Part shown: in pieces, positions 47,859 to 59,651 of the stretch
How positions within the stretch are numbered: the stretch's first letter is position 1
Layout: each line of letters starts with the position of its first letter
NCBI GenBank assembly: GCA_017084465.1
Contig: CP070896.1
Span: forward strand, 1,426,001-1,490,000
Length of the DNA stretch: 64,000 nucleotides
Direction of reading: 5' to 3'
Source of the DNA: Lacrimispora xylanisolvens
GTDB taxonomy: Bacteria; Bacillota; Clostridia; Lachnospirales; Lachnospiraceae
Notes under the pieces: generated by a model
Told to the model about the DNA's origin: nothing
The model's database searches: none
What the model saw: only the letters and a program-made list of their open reading frames with translations
Translations under genes and position numbers: made by a program

Positions 47859-50426
47859 TTATTTTTTCTTTTTTCCGATAAGCCGTCTCTTCCAAAGGCA
47901 GGGATGTCCGAAATACTCCGTCATACTTATAATAAGCGCCCTGCACCGCTGGTGCAGTAGGAATTGAGGTAATCTCTCCGATTCCAATTGCCCCGTAGGC
48001 CAGCGGATCGTGATTTCGTTCTACAATAATGCTTTCTACATCCGGTGTTTTATCTGCCCGGAATAATCCAAGCGTACCGAATTTTGCAAGTGGAACTCCC
48101 TGGTTTAATGGAAATTCTTCCGTAAGGGCATATCCCAGTGACATGACCACACCGCCTTCAATCTGTCCTTCTACAGACAGAGGATTAATGGCCTTTCCTA
48201 CATCGTGGGCAGCCAGTATCTTTTCCACGGTACCGTCTTCTTTTAAACAGGCTACCTGGGTGGCATAGCCATATGCCACATGAGAGACGGGATTTCTTCT
48301 CGCTTCCCATAGGATCAGTGGCAGCCAGATATTCTCCATAGTATTCTTTTCCATTTAGAGCTGACAGTTCTTTTTTGTCATCTAAATCCTGAAGGATCTG
48401 GACACATGCCCTCCTTGCCGCTTCCCCTGTTACCAGAGTCTGGCGGGAGCCGGAGGTAGTACCGGAATCAGGTGCCAGATTGGTCTCAGCAGCAACGTAG
48501 ACCACCTGATCGCCTTTAATACCAAGGGTTTCGCATACGATCTGCTCCAGAACAGTTCCCAGTCCCTGACCAATACAGGATGCACCAGATCTGATATGAA
48601 CTTTTCCATCTTCCACCGTCAGCCTGCACCTTCCCCAGTCAGGAAGTCCCACTCCTACACCGGCATTTTTCATGGCACAGGCGATTCCTGCATATGGATG
48701 GCTTTCATAAATGTCCTTTACTGCAAGCAGAGTTTCCACAAGGGCAGTTCCTTCTGCAGCAATCTGACCGTTGGGAAGTTCCTGCCCCCGGCCGAATGGC
48801 ATTCCGAAATCGGATTTCCCATGGACTGATGCCAACCTTCTCTGCCAGCAGGTTTAAGTTGCACTCTATGGCAAAACAGCTTTGTGTGACTCCGAATCCC
48901 CGGAATGCGCCTGCAGGCGGATTGTTGGTGTAGACGGCGGTTCCTTCAATGTCAATATTCTGATAATGATAAGGTCCTGCTGCGTGGGTACAGAGGCGCT
49001 GAAGTACAGGGCCTCCCAGGGAAGCGTAAGCTCCTGTATCCGTAATCACCACTGCTGTCATACCGGTAAGATAACCATTCTCATCGCATGCAGTGGTAAA
49101 ATCCATAGAGGCCGGATGGCGCTTGGGATGGACCATAATGCTTTCTTTCCTGGTCAGTTTTACTTTGACTGGTTTACCAGTATGATAAGCTAAAAGTGCA
49201 GCGTGATGCTGAACGGACATATCCTCTTTTCCGCCGAATCCGCCTCCTACCAGCTTATTGATGACATGGACCTTTGAAAGCTCCCAGCCAAGCATTCCCG
49301 CACATTCCTTTTGCGTATCATAAGTTCCCTGGTCAGAGGAATAGATTACAGCTTCTTCTTTTCCCGATCTACTATGGCTATAGCGCACTCCGGTTCCAGA
49401 AATGCATGCTCTGTAAACGGCGTTTCATAATGCATGGTTACCGAATAGGCAGAGTTTTCTATGGCTTTCTTTGCGTCTCCTCTGATCAGATGCTCATGGG
49501 CTAAAATATTACCAGTATCATGAACAAGAGGTGCATCCGGCTGTAAAGCTTCCCGGGGTGAAAAGACTCCTTCTAACTCCTGGTATTCAATCTCAATCAG
49601 CTTCTTCGCTTCTTCCAGAATCTCCGGGGTATCCGCTGCCACTAGACAGACTGCATCTCCCACATATCTGGTAATCTCACCTACCGGAATCATGGTATCC
49701 CAGTCTTTTTTTAAATGTCCCACTTTATTCTTACCCGGAACATCCTTAGCAGTTAAGACTGCACGTACTCCAGGCAGTGCTTTGGCTTTGGAATCGTCGA
49801 TAGAGAGAATCCTTGCCCGGGGGTATTTACTCCGTACCGCACTGCCGTAGATTAAACCCTCCACTTCCATATCGTCTGCGTATTCCCCGTAACCCAGCAC
49901 TTTTTCCGGCACATCCAGGCGATGAGCCCGCTGCCCTACAGATGTTACCTCTGGAGCCTTTAAATCTCTCACATCTTCACGAAACAGTCTGGCTGCAAGA
50001 AGAATGGCATCAATAATTTTCTTATATCCGGTGCAGCGGCAGATATTTCCCCGTACTGCAAATGCAGCCTCTTCCCTTGTTGGATCGGGGTTTTCATCAA
50101 TGAGGGCTTTTGCACAGATTACCATGCCGGGAATGCAAAAAGCCGCACTGAACTGCTCCCGCTTCCCCAAAGGCATAGACAAACACTTCTTTCTCCCTGT
50201 CAGACAGTCCCTCCACTGTCATGACAGATTTCCCTTCCATTCTGGCTGCTTTCTGAACACAGGCTTTTACAGCCTTTCCGTCTATCAGAATTGTACATGT
50301 TCCACAGGCACCTTCGCTGCATCCGTCTTTCACAGACTTAAGCCCCAGATCGGTTCTTAAAACATCAATCAGCTTCCTTTCTTCCGGTACTGTAACAGTC
50401 TCTCCGTTTACCAGGAAACGAACCAT
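47859..50426 (-). CDS. Selenium-dependent xanthine dehydrogenase-type molybdenum hydroxylase (five frameshifts)
   Basis: Reconstructed to about 855 aa, the usual length of the fused Se-dependent xanthine dehydrogenase family. The N-terminus holds two 2Fe-2S sites: CSEGACGTC-x(n)-C near 35-56, and QCGFCIPGM with ICRCTGY near 95-135. The molybdenum part has VGGGFGGKEDM, GAFRGFGVTQS and GASCIGQGLGTVLEQI. Single-base errors are needed in runs near 50142, 49377, 48800, 48315 and 47870; each restores conserved sequence. It would hydroxylate hypoxanthine, xanthine or a related purine, needing Mo-molybdopterin and labile selenium supplied by the downstream genes. No in-frame Sec codon is needed. Confidence 0.85.
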
Positions 50427-50442
50427 TTCTCCACCCACTTTC

Positions 50443-53434
50443 TTATCCTAAAAGATAATCGTAGTCATTGATAACGGTTTCCACAATCTTTAAAATCCCC
50501 TCCCGGAACTGCGTCAACCGCTTTCCCTGCTTTCCCTGTATACAGACTTCCCATATACTTTAGAAGGAATGTGCCATTTTTTCTGTCTGTCACAACAAAG
50601 CCCTGATTTTTACTGTTGTTTAAATCTGCTTCATTGGCAAATAATGTAAATTTATCTAAGTACGGAGCGCTGTCATAGGGACAAAAACTACGACAGTTTC
50701 CGCATTCATTGCATAAATAATCCACATGAAGAATCTGATGCTTTGTGAAACCTGGAACAAAGAGTGCTAAATTAGCCCGGTTTGGACAGACCTCTGCGCA
50801 GTTTTCGCAGATACTTTTACAGCCAAGACACCTTGTGTTTTCTTCCTGGTCACTCAGCGTTTCTTTTAAGATTCCTCTTCTGCCGTATAGCTTTTGGGGA
50901 TCATACGATGTGATGTCAAAATCTCTGGCAGCTTTTCTGCCCAGAATTGATTCTGCCGCCATCCTGGCATCTCTTATGGCTTCTACCACAGTTCCCGGAC
51001 CGTACAGACCGTCACCCACTGCATAAACTCCAGGCACACTTGTTTCCAAAGTTTCCTCATTAACAAGCACTCTTCCCCTGCTTGTCAGTTCAATGCCGTT
51101 CTTTAAATAAAACTCTTTGGGAATTCCCTCTCCAACTGCGGCTATGACTGTATCGGCAGGTATGGAAACGGTCTCCTCTGTTTCTGTAACAGCTCTTCTA
51201 CCGCTTTCATCTGCAGCAGCAAGCTTCATCACATTGCAGATTAACTGGCCATTCACCAGTTCTACAGGAGATAAAAGCTCCATGAATTTTACACCATCCT
51301 GCATGGCAAGCAGTAATTCTTCCTCATCTGCAGGCATGTATCGTTTTGTTCTGCGGTAAACCAGAGAAACTTCTTTCACACCGTTGGTTCTGACAGCTGC
51401 TCTTGCCGTATCCATGGCAGTATTTCCTCCGCCGATCACAGCAACTGACTTTCCGATATTTACATTTTTATTGGTTTCCTTGTATTCACCCAGAAAATGA
51501 AGGGCATTCATGGTCTCGCCAGTTTTCAGATTTAAAACTCCCGGTTCACTTGCACCTGCTGCCAGAATAATAAATTCAAAACCTTCTTCTTTTAATGCGG
51601 CCAGATCCGTTATTTCCGTATTCAGTCTTACCTCTGCTCCATAAGAAAGACATAAATCAATGTCATGACCAACCACATCCCCTGAGATTCTGAAATCGGG
51701 AATGATGTTTTGAATCACGCCTCCAAGCTTTCCGCTTTTTTCAAAAATAGTAGCCGGCATTCCGCACTTTGTCAGAAAATACGCGGCGGAAAGACCAGCC
51801 GGTCCGCCTCCGATAATTGCTGTCTTTTTACCAGTCAGTTCCCCTTTTTGAATGGTTTTCCGATATTCCTCATAGCCTTTTTCTGCACAAAGAAGCTTTG
51901 CCCCCCGTATATTTACCGGAGATTCGTAATGATTTCTGGTGCACATGTTCATACAGTTATGGGCACATATGGAACCGGTTATAAAAGGAAGCGGGTTTTT
52001 CTCAGCAATCACTTCCATGGCTTCCTCATAATTTCCCTGACCGGAAAGCTTTAAGTATGTGGTAATATCCTGATGAATAGGACAGGCTTCCTGGCAGGGA
52101 GCCGTATAACAGTCAAGCAGCGGAACTGTTTTCTTCATCTTTCTGTCCGGCAGAAGTTTTAAGGCTTTTTTATAATGAGAATCTGAAATGGAATCCTGGG
52201 CAAGGGTGAAAACCTTATCTGCATTTACGCCCTGAAATGAGACACCTGTTTCCTTCGTCTTTTCTGCCATCTGAAGAAGTCTCTGATATCCGCCCGGCTT
52301 TAAAAGTGTGGTAGCAACAGTTACCGGCCAGATTCCTGCATCAGTAATGTCTTTGATATTATGGTAATCAGCTCCGCCTGAGAATGAAATCCGAAGTGCT
52401 CCGTGAAATTCCTTGGAAAGCCTGGCTGCCAGTGCCATGGACAATGGGAACAGAGATTTTCCGGACATGTACATCTCCTGGCTTGGGAGCTCTTTATTTT
52501 TCACATCAACCGGGAACGTGTTGGTAAGCTTCACACCAAACTCCAACCTGCGTTGGTTCGCCACTGCCATCAGCCGTTTCAGCATGGGGATGGCATCCTC
52601 ATACTGAAGATCATCAAGGAAATGGAACTCACCAAAGGAGATGTAATCATATCCCATCTGATCCAGCGTGTTTCTGGCAAATTCATAGCCAAGCAGTGTG
52701 GGATTACACTTAATAAAGGTATTCAGACCCTTTTCTTCTATTAAATAGACTGCAATCCGCTCAATCTCCTGAGGCGGGCATCCGTGTAAGGTAGAAAGAG
52801 TCACACTGTTGCAGATCCGGGAAGAGATTGACTCAATATCCTCTTTTGTCACATTCTCAAACTGTTCCAGATGCTCCAGAAGATACTGCCTGCAGGAATG
52901 AAACGTCTCCGTGTCTTTTGCATCCATCATGGAGTCGATGAAAGAATTAACTTTGGGAGATTTAATTCCCTCCAGATCGTATCCCACACTCATGTTAAAC
53001 TGAAACCCATCCATCTGACCTAATCCGTATTCTTTTGCCATGAAAGAAAGCAAAAACCAGGCCTTAATATATTCTTCCTGAGCCTGGGGAACATAAAGCT
53101 CCGTAGACCACTCGCAGTTATAGCACTCATCTTCTGCCCTGATACAGGGCTTTTCTACCGGCAGATCATCTCCGTCTAAAATCTGTACGGTCTTCAGCTC
53201 AAAGAAACGGCTTCCTGCATAGTAAGCTGCCACAATGTTTTGCGCCAGCTGGGTATGGGGACCTGCCGCCGGTCCAATCGGAGTTTCTAACGTTCTTCCA
53301 AACAGCTCCCTGTTATGTGACTCATCCGCCCGGTAGGGACGGTATACTCCAAAAACTGATTCCTGTTTTCCCTGCTCCTGCCTCACCCAGTTCATTAATT
53401 GTGAAAAAGGCATCGGTGTCATTTTGTCTCCCAT
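50443..53434 (-). CDS. ygfK: YgfK, putative selenate reductase-like iron-sulfur flavoprotein (one frameshift)
   Basis: Reconstructed to about 997 aa, near the usual length. The N-terminal half is dihydroorotate-dehydrogenase-like (TPIGPAAGPHTQLAQNIVAA, LSTLHGCPPQEIERI). The middle has the GltD-type Cys cluster (CYTAPCQEACPIHQDI) and an FAD/NAD(P) domain with IIGGGPAGLSAAYFL near 541 and AVIGGGNTAMDTARAA. The C-terminus has ferredoxin clusters CLGCKSICENC near 868 and CNECGNCRSFCPY near 905. The last part is restored by removing one A near 50526 (TGKQGKRLTQFREG), ending at 50443. It probably passes electrons between NAD(P)H, ferredoxin and a purine-derived substrate. Confidence 0.85.
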
Positions 53435-53497
53435 TGATATCCTCCTGCATCCGGGCTCTCCCTTTGTTTGTTAAGCCCTGTATGAATATTCTTATTT

Positions 53498-54831
53498 TTA
53501 TCGTCGGTTAATTCTTGCAGCAAGCGCTCCCGCCGCTTCCCTGCAGTCTGCCATCAGCTTCTCTTCGTCAACTCCCATCAGGATTCTGTCTTTCATGAGA
53601 ACCTTACCGTTGCAGACAGTTGTAACTACACTGCGACCTGTCATTCCAAACAGAATGTGGCTGTTGGCATTGTTCCCGTTCATGGGGGTTAATGGATTGT
53701 AATCCGTAACAATTACATCTGCTGCTGCACCCTGTTTTAAAATACCAAGTGGTCTTTTAAAATATCTGCCAGCAATCCTTGCATTCCCTTCAAAGAGCAT
53801 CTTGGGAACCTCGCCCCATGCCGCATTGGGATCGCACAAATGATGTTTATGAAGAACGTTGGCTGTCTTATAGGATTCTAACATATCGTGTGTATAGCCA
53901 TCTGTTCCAAGACCGGTTAAAATCCCCCGCTTCACCAGTTCCATAGTTGGAGGGCAGCCGCATGCATTGCCCATATTGGATTCCGGATTGTGAACTACCA
54001 TGGTGTCTGTATCAAGTATTAAATCCATCTCATGAGGATTGATGTAGATACAGTGCCCAAGAAGGGTCTTTTCCCCAAGAATCTGAAAGTCCATCAGGCG
54101 GTCCACAATCCGCTTGCCATACTTCTTAAGACAATCATGGAGATCTTCAATACCTTCTGCCACATGAATGTGGTAGCCTGTTCCCTCAGGCTTATGAGCT
54201 GCTGCAAATTCCATGGTCCGGTCCGATATGGTAAACTGGGCATGCATTCCCATCATGCCTGCAATCATATCGCTTTCATCGGAACATGCATGGCGGATAA
54301 ATGCCTCATTTTCAAGAATTCCTTCCTTTGCCTTTTCCTCTCCTGCTCGGTCTGAAACCTCATAACATAAGCAGGTTCTCACCCCGGTCTTACCAGCGGC
54401 TTCCTCAATCTTAAATAAAGAATCTGTGATCTGCCCAAAACTGGCATGGTGGTCAAAGACCGTTGTCACTCCGTTTTTAATGGAATCCACATAAGTGACC
54501 ATGGCACTTAAATAAACATCATTTAATGTCAGATTCTTATCAATCGTCCACCAAAGGCCGTCAAGAATCTCAAGAAAACCATGAGGATCATACCCGTCAA
54601 TGGCCAGTCCTCTGGCAAAAGAGCTATAGATATGCTCATGGGTATTGATAAAGGCCGGCATGATTACCCCTCCCCTGGCATCGATGTATTCCGCCTGTGG
54701 ATATTCCTTTCTCATCTCAGCCGTGGTCAGAATCCTTTTATGACCCCATCTTCTATCGCTACAGCACCGTCTTCAAGAAACGGATTCTCCGGATCTCTGG
54801 TGATCATTCTTCCATTACCGATTATCAGCAT
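53498..54831 (-). CDS. ssnA: SsnA, amidohydrolase-superfamily aminohydrolase (one frameshift)
   Basis: Reconstructed to 444 aa from ATG 54831 (GGAGATGGAG upstream), typical for SsnA. It begins MLIIGNGRMITRDPENPFLE; one A added near 54740 (AAAA to AAAAA) joins ILTTAEMRKEYPQAEY. The metal-binding pattern of the cytosine deaminase/TRZ-ATZ branch is visible: NTHEHIYSS near 75, GYHIHVAEG, LLGHCIYI, and LGTDGYTHDML. In purine clusters SsnA is thought to deaminate or hydrolyse a ring-opened or guanine-like intermediate. It is the first gene of the minus-strand operon. Confidence 0.85.
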
Positions 54832-54981
54832 GTCTCCATCTCCTTTTCATTTTTCTAAGATACGAAAGCAAATTACTAATTTTCTTATGTATACAAACCT
54901 CACAGAAGTATTTTCAGGGTCTCATACTTTATTTTTACAATTTGCTTACATTTCATCAGTTTCAATTCTTTTTTTTATGCA

Positions 54982-55011
54982 CATTATACCATGGTTCTCT
55001 GTTAAAAACAG
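54982..55011 (-). promoter_or_regulatory. Promoter of the minus-strand purine operon, with inverted repeat
   Basis: A perfect TATAAT -10 lies on the minus strand (54987-54982), preceded by TGG. Its -35 zone is poor but overlaps an inverted repeat CTGTT-AAA-AACAG (about 54999-55011), a possible operator. The interval 54832-55152 holds no gene and carries the two divergent promoters. Confidence 0.5.
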
Positions 55012-55089
55012 TGTATCATTTCACTTTCAGAAAATCAAGCATGAATTACAAAAAAAATTAGTAAACCTAAAAATTTTTTAGAAAACCAC

Positions 55090-55117
55090 TTGTAATTAAA
55101 TTTTTTTATGCTATGAT
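55090..55117 (+). promoter_or_regulatory. Promoter of the plus-strand purine operon
   Basis: TTGTAA (55090-55095), a 16-base spacer and TATGAT (55112-55117) precede the regulator gene, whose AAGGAGG ribosome site lies at about 55138-55144. Confidence 0.55.
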
Positions 55118-55152
55118 GAATTTATTAATGATCCTGCAAGGAGGATAAAAGT

Positions 55153-55803
55153 ATGGATTCAAAGCTTCAGTTACTGACACAGATTGCACAGGGAGTCGCT
55201 GTTCACTTTGGCAGCCAATGCGAGGTGGTCATTCACGATCTCCGGGGCGAAAGCATGGAAAGTTCCATTGTTTTTATAGAAAACGGTCAGGTCAGCAACC
55301 GTAAAATCGGAGACGGACCTTCTGAAATTGTTCTGGAGACGTTAAAAAAGGATCCTGACCTTTTAAAGGACCGCCTTTCTTACCTGACAAGAACAGAGGA
55401 TGGACGAATCTTAAAATCCAGTACCATGTATATCAGAGGCAACGATAATACGGTTGACTACATACTTGGCTTAAATTATGACATCACGGGACTGCTTACA
55501 ATTGAAAATGCAGTTAAGTCTCTGATTTCCACCGGAGAGACTGCCGGAGATCACAGCAGGGAACCTAAAAAAATCACACATAACGTCAACGATCTGTTAG
55601 ATACCTTAATCGAACAGTCCGTCGCTTTAGTGGGAAAACCAGTTGCTTTAATGAGCAAGGATGACAAGGTTTTAGCGATCCAGTATTTGAATGACGCCGG
55701 TGCATTTCTCATTACCAAATCAGGCGACAAGGTCTCCAGTTATTTTGGTATCTCAAAGTTTACTTTATACAGCTATATGGATGCAAACAAAGAAAAGGCT
55801 TAA
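55153..55803 (+). CDS. YheO-like PAS/HTH transcriptional regulator of the purine cluster
   Basis: A 216-aa protein with an N-terminal YheO-type PAS domain (HFGSQCEVVIHDLRGESMES, YIRGNDNTVDYILGLNYDI, about 15-120) and a C-terminal helix-turn-helix region (NDLLDTLIEQSVALVGKPV, GAFLITKSGDKVSSYFGISK, about 145-210). It is placed at the divergent start of the two purine arms, 57 bases before ygeX, so it most likely senses a purine or nitrogen metabolite and controls both promoters. An AAGGAGG site sets the start. Confidence 0.85.
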   Translation: MDSKLQLLTQIAQGVAVHFGSQCEVVIHDLRGESMESSIVFIENGQVSNRKIGDGPSEIVLETLKKDPDLLKDRLSYLTRTEDGRILKSSTMYIRGNDNTVDYILGLNYDITGLLTIENAVKSLISTGETAGDHSREPKKITHNVNDLLDTLIEQSVALVGKPVALMSKDDKVLAIQYLNDAGAFLITKSGDKVSSYFGISKFTLYSYMDANKEKA

Positions 55804-55860
55804 GCATCCGGCAAATGATACCCGTAGATTTTAATTTATTATAAAGGAGAATGTGCAGAC

Positions 55861-57067
55861 ATGAAACCAATCGAATGGGCTATAAACACCATGCCAAAGA
55901 CCGATGACAGACATCTGCCTGTTATGTCACCAGAGGAGATAAAAAAGGCAAGAAGCTTTCACGAAAGCTTTCCCCAGTACAAAGAGACTCCTCTGACACA
56001 GCTACCCCATATGGCAGGCCATCTGGGATTAGGTGAGATTTACATAAAGGATGAATCTTACCGGTTTGGCTTAAATGCATTTAAGGTTTTAGGCGGATCT
56101 TACGCAATGGCAAAGTATGTGGCAAAGCAGACAAAAAAGGAAGTCTCTGATCTTCCCTATCAGGTGCTGACTTCACAGGCTTTAAAGGAAGAGTTCGGTC
56201 AGGCTACCTTTTTCACCGCCACTGACGGCAACCACGGAAGAGGCGTTGCCTGGGCTGCCAGACAGCTTGGACAAAAAGCCGTTGTCTTCATGCCAAAAGG
56301 CACTACATTAAACCGTTTTAATAATATTAAGGCGGAAGGCGCGGATGTGACCATTGAGGAATCCAACTACGATGAATGCGTCCGCATGGCTGCAGATGCT
56401 GCTTCCAAGGTAACTAATGGCGTGGTGGTTCAGGATACAGCCTGGGATGGCTACGAAGAAATCCCGGCCTGGATCATGCAGGGCTATGGCACCATGGTTA
56501 TGGAAGCAGACGAGCAGCTTAAGGAATACGGCTGTGAAAGACCTACCCATGTCTTTGTTCAGGCAGGTGTGGGATCTCTCGCCGGAGCAGTCATCGGATA
56601 TTTTAAAAAACCGTTATCCGGAAAATCCGCCCGTCTGTGTCGTGGTTGAAGCAGATGTGGCAGCCTGTCTCTATGAAGGCGCAAAAGCCGGCGACGGCAA
56701 TATCCGGATCGTGGATGGGGATATGCAGACCATTATGGCAGGCCTTGCCTGCGGAGAGCCCAATACCATATCCTGGGATATTTTAAAGAATCATACTGAT
56801 ACCTTTATTTCAGCACCTGACTGGGCAGCTGCCGAAGGCATGAGAATGCTGGCTGCGCCGATCAAGGGAGATACACCTGTCACATCAGGGGAATCGGGAG
56901 CCGCACCGTTCGGCGTTTTAGCTTCTATCATGAAAGATGATTCCTGCCAGGCTTTAAGAGAGCATCTGGGACTTAATAAAGATTCTAAAGTACTTCTTTT
57001 CTCAACAGAGGGAGATACCGATCCTGACCGCTATAAAGCCATTGTATGGGAAGGTAAAGATCGTTAA
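55861..57067 (+). CDS. ygeX: YgeX, diaminopropionate ammonia-lyase (one frameshift)
   Basis: Reconstructed to 401 aa. A fold-type II PLP enzyme: the Schiff-base lysine is Lys75 in LNAFKVLGGSYA, the substrate/PLP loop TATDGNHGRGVAWAA lies near 115-130, and VQAGVGSLAGAV binds phosphate. The frame breaks at a six-A run near 56610; five A gives GYFKNRYPENPPVCV and the rest of the domain (PVTSGESGAAPFGVL). The family splits 2,3-diaminopropionate to pyruvate and ammonia. In purine-degrading anaerobes this gene is part of the uric acid pathway. AAAGGAG before the ATG. Confidence 0.9.
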
Positions 57068-57096
57068 TCATTTCATAAAAACCGGAGGTAAAAAAC

Positions 57097-58410
57097 ATGG
57101 ATTACGCGAAAATCAAAGAAGCAGCAAAAAGCTACGAAGCAGACATGACAAAATTTCTGCGTGACATCGTAAAATTTCCTGGAGAAAGCTGCGATGAAAA
57201 AGCTCATATTGACCGGATTGCACAGGAGATGCGGGCACTTGAGTTTGACAAGGTAGAGATTGATCCCATGGGCAATGTGCTTGGTTTTATGGGAACCGGA
57301 GAAACTTTAATCGGCTTCGATGCCCACATTGATACCGTAGGAATCGGCAATAAATCCAACTGGAATTTTGACCCCTACGAAGGCTACGAAACCGATGTGG
57401 AAATTGGAGGTAGAGGTGTTTCCGACCAGTGCGGCGGTTTGGTATCTGCTGTTTACGGTGCCAGAATCATGAAAGATTTAGGTCTCTTAAATGACAAGTA
57501 CACCGTTCTGGTTACCGGTACTGTACAGGAGGAAGACTGTGACGGCCTTTGCTGGCAGTACATTATTAATGAAGATAAGATCCGCCCGGAATTCGTGGTC
57601 TCCACAGAGCCCACTGACGGAGGCATCTACCGCGGTCAGAGAGGCCGTATGGAAATCCGTGTTGACGTAAAGGGTGTTTCCTGCCACGGATCTGCACCGG
57701 AACGCGGTGATAACGCAATCTATAAGATGGCTGATATTCTTCAGGATGTCCGCTCCCTTAATGAGAATGATGCAGCTGAAGATAAGGAAATCAAAGGACT
57801 TGTTAAAATGCTTGATGAATCCCATAATCCGCAGTGGAAAGAAGCAAATTTCTTAGGAAAGGGTACCATTACCGTTTCAGAAATTTTCTTCACTTCACCA
57901 AGCCGCTGCGCCGTAGCTGACTCCTGTTCCGTTTCCTTAGACCGCCGTATGACAGCAGGGGAAACCTGGGAAAGCTGTCTTGATGAGATCCGCAATCTGC
58001 CAAATGTTAAGAAATACGGAGATGATGTTATCGTTTCCATGTATGAGTATTCCCGTCCTTCCTATAAAGGCCTTACCTATCCTATCGAATGTTACTTCCC
58101 TACCTGGGTCATTCCTGAGGATCATAAAGTAACCAGATCATTAGAGGAAGCTTATAAATCCTTATACGGGGATACCAGAATCGGTGCCGAAGAGACTGTT
58201 TCCATGCGCCTTGCACGTCCTCTCACCGACAAATGGACCTTTTCCACCAACGGCGTATCCATTATGGGACGCAACCAGATACCATGCATCGGTTTTGGAC
58301 CGGGGGCAGAAGCCCAGGCTCATGCGCCAAACGAAAAGACCTGGAAACAGGATCTTGTTACCTGTGCTGCTGTATATGCCGCACTTCCCACTGTTTACTG
58401 CAAAGAATAA
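57097..58410 (+). CDS. ygeY: YgeY, M20-family amidohydrolase/peptidase
   Basis: An intact 437-aa zinc hydrolase of the M20 (ArgE/DapE/carboxypeptidase) family. Metal ligands are visible in [10 protein letters not shown] (His77, Asp79), [11 protein letters not shown] near 108-118, QEEDCDG near 148, and HAPNEKTW near the C-terminus. The lid domain begins with [18 protein letters not shown]. It is thought to hydrolyse an acyl or carbamoyl amide of diaminopropionate-like intermediates and feed YgeX. It lies 29 bases after ygeX with a GGAGG site. Confidence 0.85.
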   Translation: MDYAKIKEAAKSYEADMTKFLRDIVKFPGESCDEKAHIDRIAQEMRALEFDKVEIDPMGNVLGFMGTGETLIGFDAHIDTVGIGNKSNWNFDPYEGYETDVEIGGRGVSDQCGGLVSAVYGARIMKDLGLLNDKYTVLVTGTVQEEDCDGLCWQYIINEDKIRPEFVVSTEPTDGGIYRGQRGRMEIRVDVKGVSCHGSAPERGDNAIYKMADILQDVRSLNENDAAEDKEIKGLVKMLDESHNPQWKEANFLGKGTITVSEIFFTSPSRCAVADSCSVSLDRRMTAGETWESCLDEIRNLPNVKKYGDDVIVSMYEYSRPSYKGLTYPIECYFPTWVIPEDHKVTRSLEEAYKSLYGDTRIGAEETVSMRLARPLTDKWTFSTNGVSIMGRNQIPCIGFGPGAEAQAHAPNEKTWKQDLVTCAAVYAALPTVYCKE

Positions 58411-58437
58411 AACTAAAATCAGGAGGCTTACCACATT

Positions 58438-59634
58438 ATGAAAACCTTACAGGATTATATTGACAAACTGAATTCCTTAAATTTTAAGGAGATGTATGAA
58501 AATGACTTCTTTTTAACCTGGGAAAAGACAGATGACGAGCTGGAAGCAGTATGGACCGTTGCAGACGCACTCCGCTTCATGAGAGAAAACAACATCTCCA
58601 CAAAGGTTTTTGAGAGCGGACTTGGGATCTCCTTATTCCGCGACAACTCCACCCGTACCCGTTTCTCCTTCGCTTCTGCCTGCAACCTTCTTGGACTGGA
58701 AGTACAGGATTTAGACGAAGGGAAATCCCAGATCGCCCATGGAGAGACTGTCCGTGAAACAGCCAATATGATCTCCTTCATGGCAGATGTCATCGGTATT
58801 CGTGATGATATGTATATCGGAAAAGGAAACACCTATATGCACCATGTATCCGATGCGGTAACAGAAGGATATAAGGATGGAATCCTGGAACAGAAGCCGG
58901 CTTTAGTAAACTTACAGTGTGATATTGACCACCCCACACAGACCATGGCTGACATGCTTCATATCATTCATGAAATGGGCGGTATTGAAAATTTAAAGGG
59001 TAAGAAACTGGCCATGACCTGGGCTTACTCTCCTTCTTATGGAAAGCCTTTATCCGTCCCTCAGGGTGTTATCGGATTAATGACACGTATGGGTATGGAA
59101 GTAGTTCTGGCTCATCCGGAAGGTTATGAGGTAATGCCTGAGGTTTTAGATGTAGCAAAGAACAATGCGGAAAAATCCGGCGGATCCTTCCGTGTATCCA
59201 ATGATATGGCTGATGCATTTAAGGATGCTGATATCGTTTATCCTAAGAGCTGGGCACCATTTGCAGCCATGGAGAAGAGAACCGATCTTTACGGCAACGG
59301 TGATATGGAGGGAATCAAAGCCCTTGAAAAAGAACTTCTTGCCCAGAATGCCAATCATAAGGACTGGTGCTGTACAGAAGAACTGATGAAGACAACTAAG
59401 GATGGAAAAGCCCTCTACCTTCACTGTCTCCCGGCAGATATCAACGATATCAGCTGCAAGGATGGAGAAGTAGAAGCTTCCGTATTTGACCGTTACAGAA
59501 ATCCGCTTTATAAAGAAGCCAGCTATAAGCCATATGTAATCGCTGCCATGATCTTTTTAAGCAAATTTGAAAATCCCCAGGAAGTCTTTAAAAAGCTTGA
59601 GGAAAAGAAAACACCTCGTAAGTTCTCAATCTAA
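58438..59634 (+). CDS. ygeW: YgeW, knotted carbamoyltransferase
   Basis: An intact 398-aa member of the aspartate/ornithine carbamoyltransferase superfamily. The carbamoyl phosphate loop STRTR is at 71-75 and HPTQ at 165-168; HCLPAD and the inserted stretches match the YgeW branch rather than OTCase. It has AGGAGG upstream. Run in reverse, it would transfer the carbamoyl group of a ureido intermediate to phosphate, giving carbamoyl phosphate for the carbamate kinase encoded next. Confidence 0.9.
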   Translation: MKTLQDYIDKLNSLNFKEMYENDFFLTWEKTDDELEAVWTVADALRFMRENNISTKVFESGLGISLFRDNSTRTRFSFASACNLLGLEVQDLDEGKSQIAHGETVRETANMISFMADVIGIRDDMYIGKGNTYMHHVSDAVTEGYKDGILEQKPALVNLQCDIDHPTQTMADMLHIIHEMGGIENLKGKKLAMTWAYSPSYGKPLSVPQGVIGLMTRMGMEVVLAHPEGYEVMPEVLDVAKNNAEKSGGSFRVSNDMADAFKDADIVYPKSWAPFAAMEKRTDLYGNGDMEGIKALEKELLAQNANHKDWCCTEELMKTTKDGKALYLHCLPADINDISCKDGEVEASVFDRYRNPLYKEASYKPYVIAAMIFLSKFENPQEVFKKLEEKKTPRKFSI

Positions 59635-59651
59635 TCAAGGGGATCACTTAT

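Noticed and set aside
47859..53434. TGA codons in the Se-hydroxylase and ygfK as selenocysteine
   Set aside because: The stops disappear with one-base corrections in homopolymers, no SECIS-like hairpin follows, and this hydroxylase family uses a labile selenium cofactor instead of Sec.
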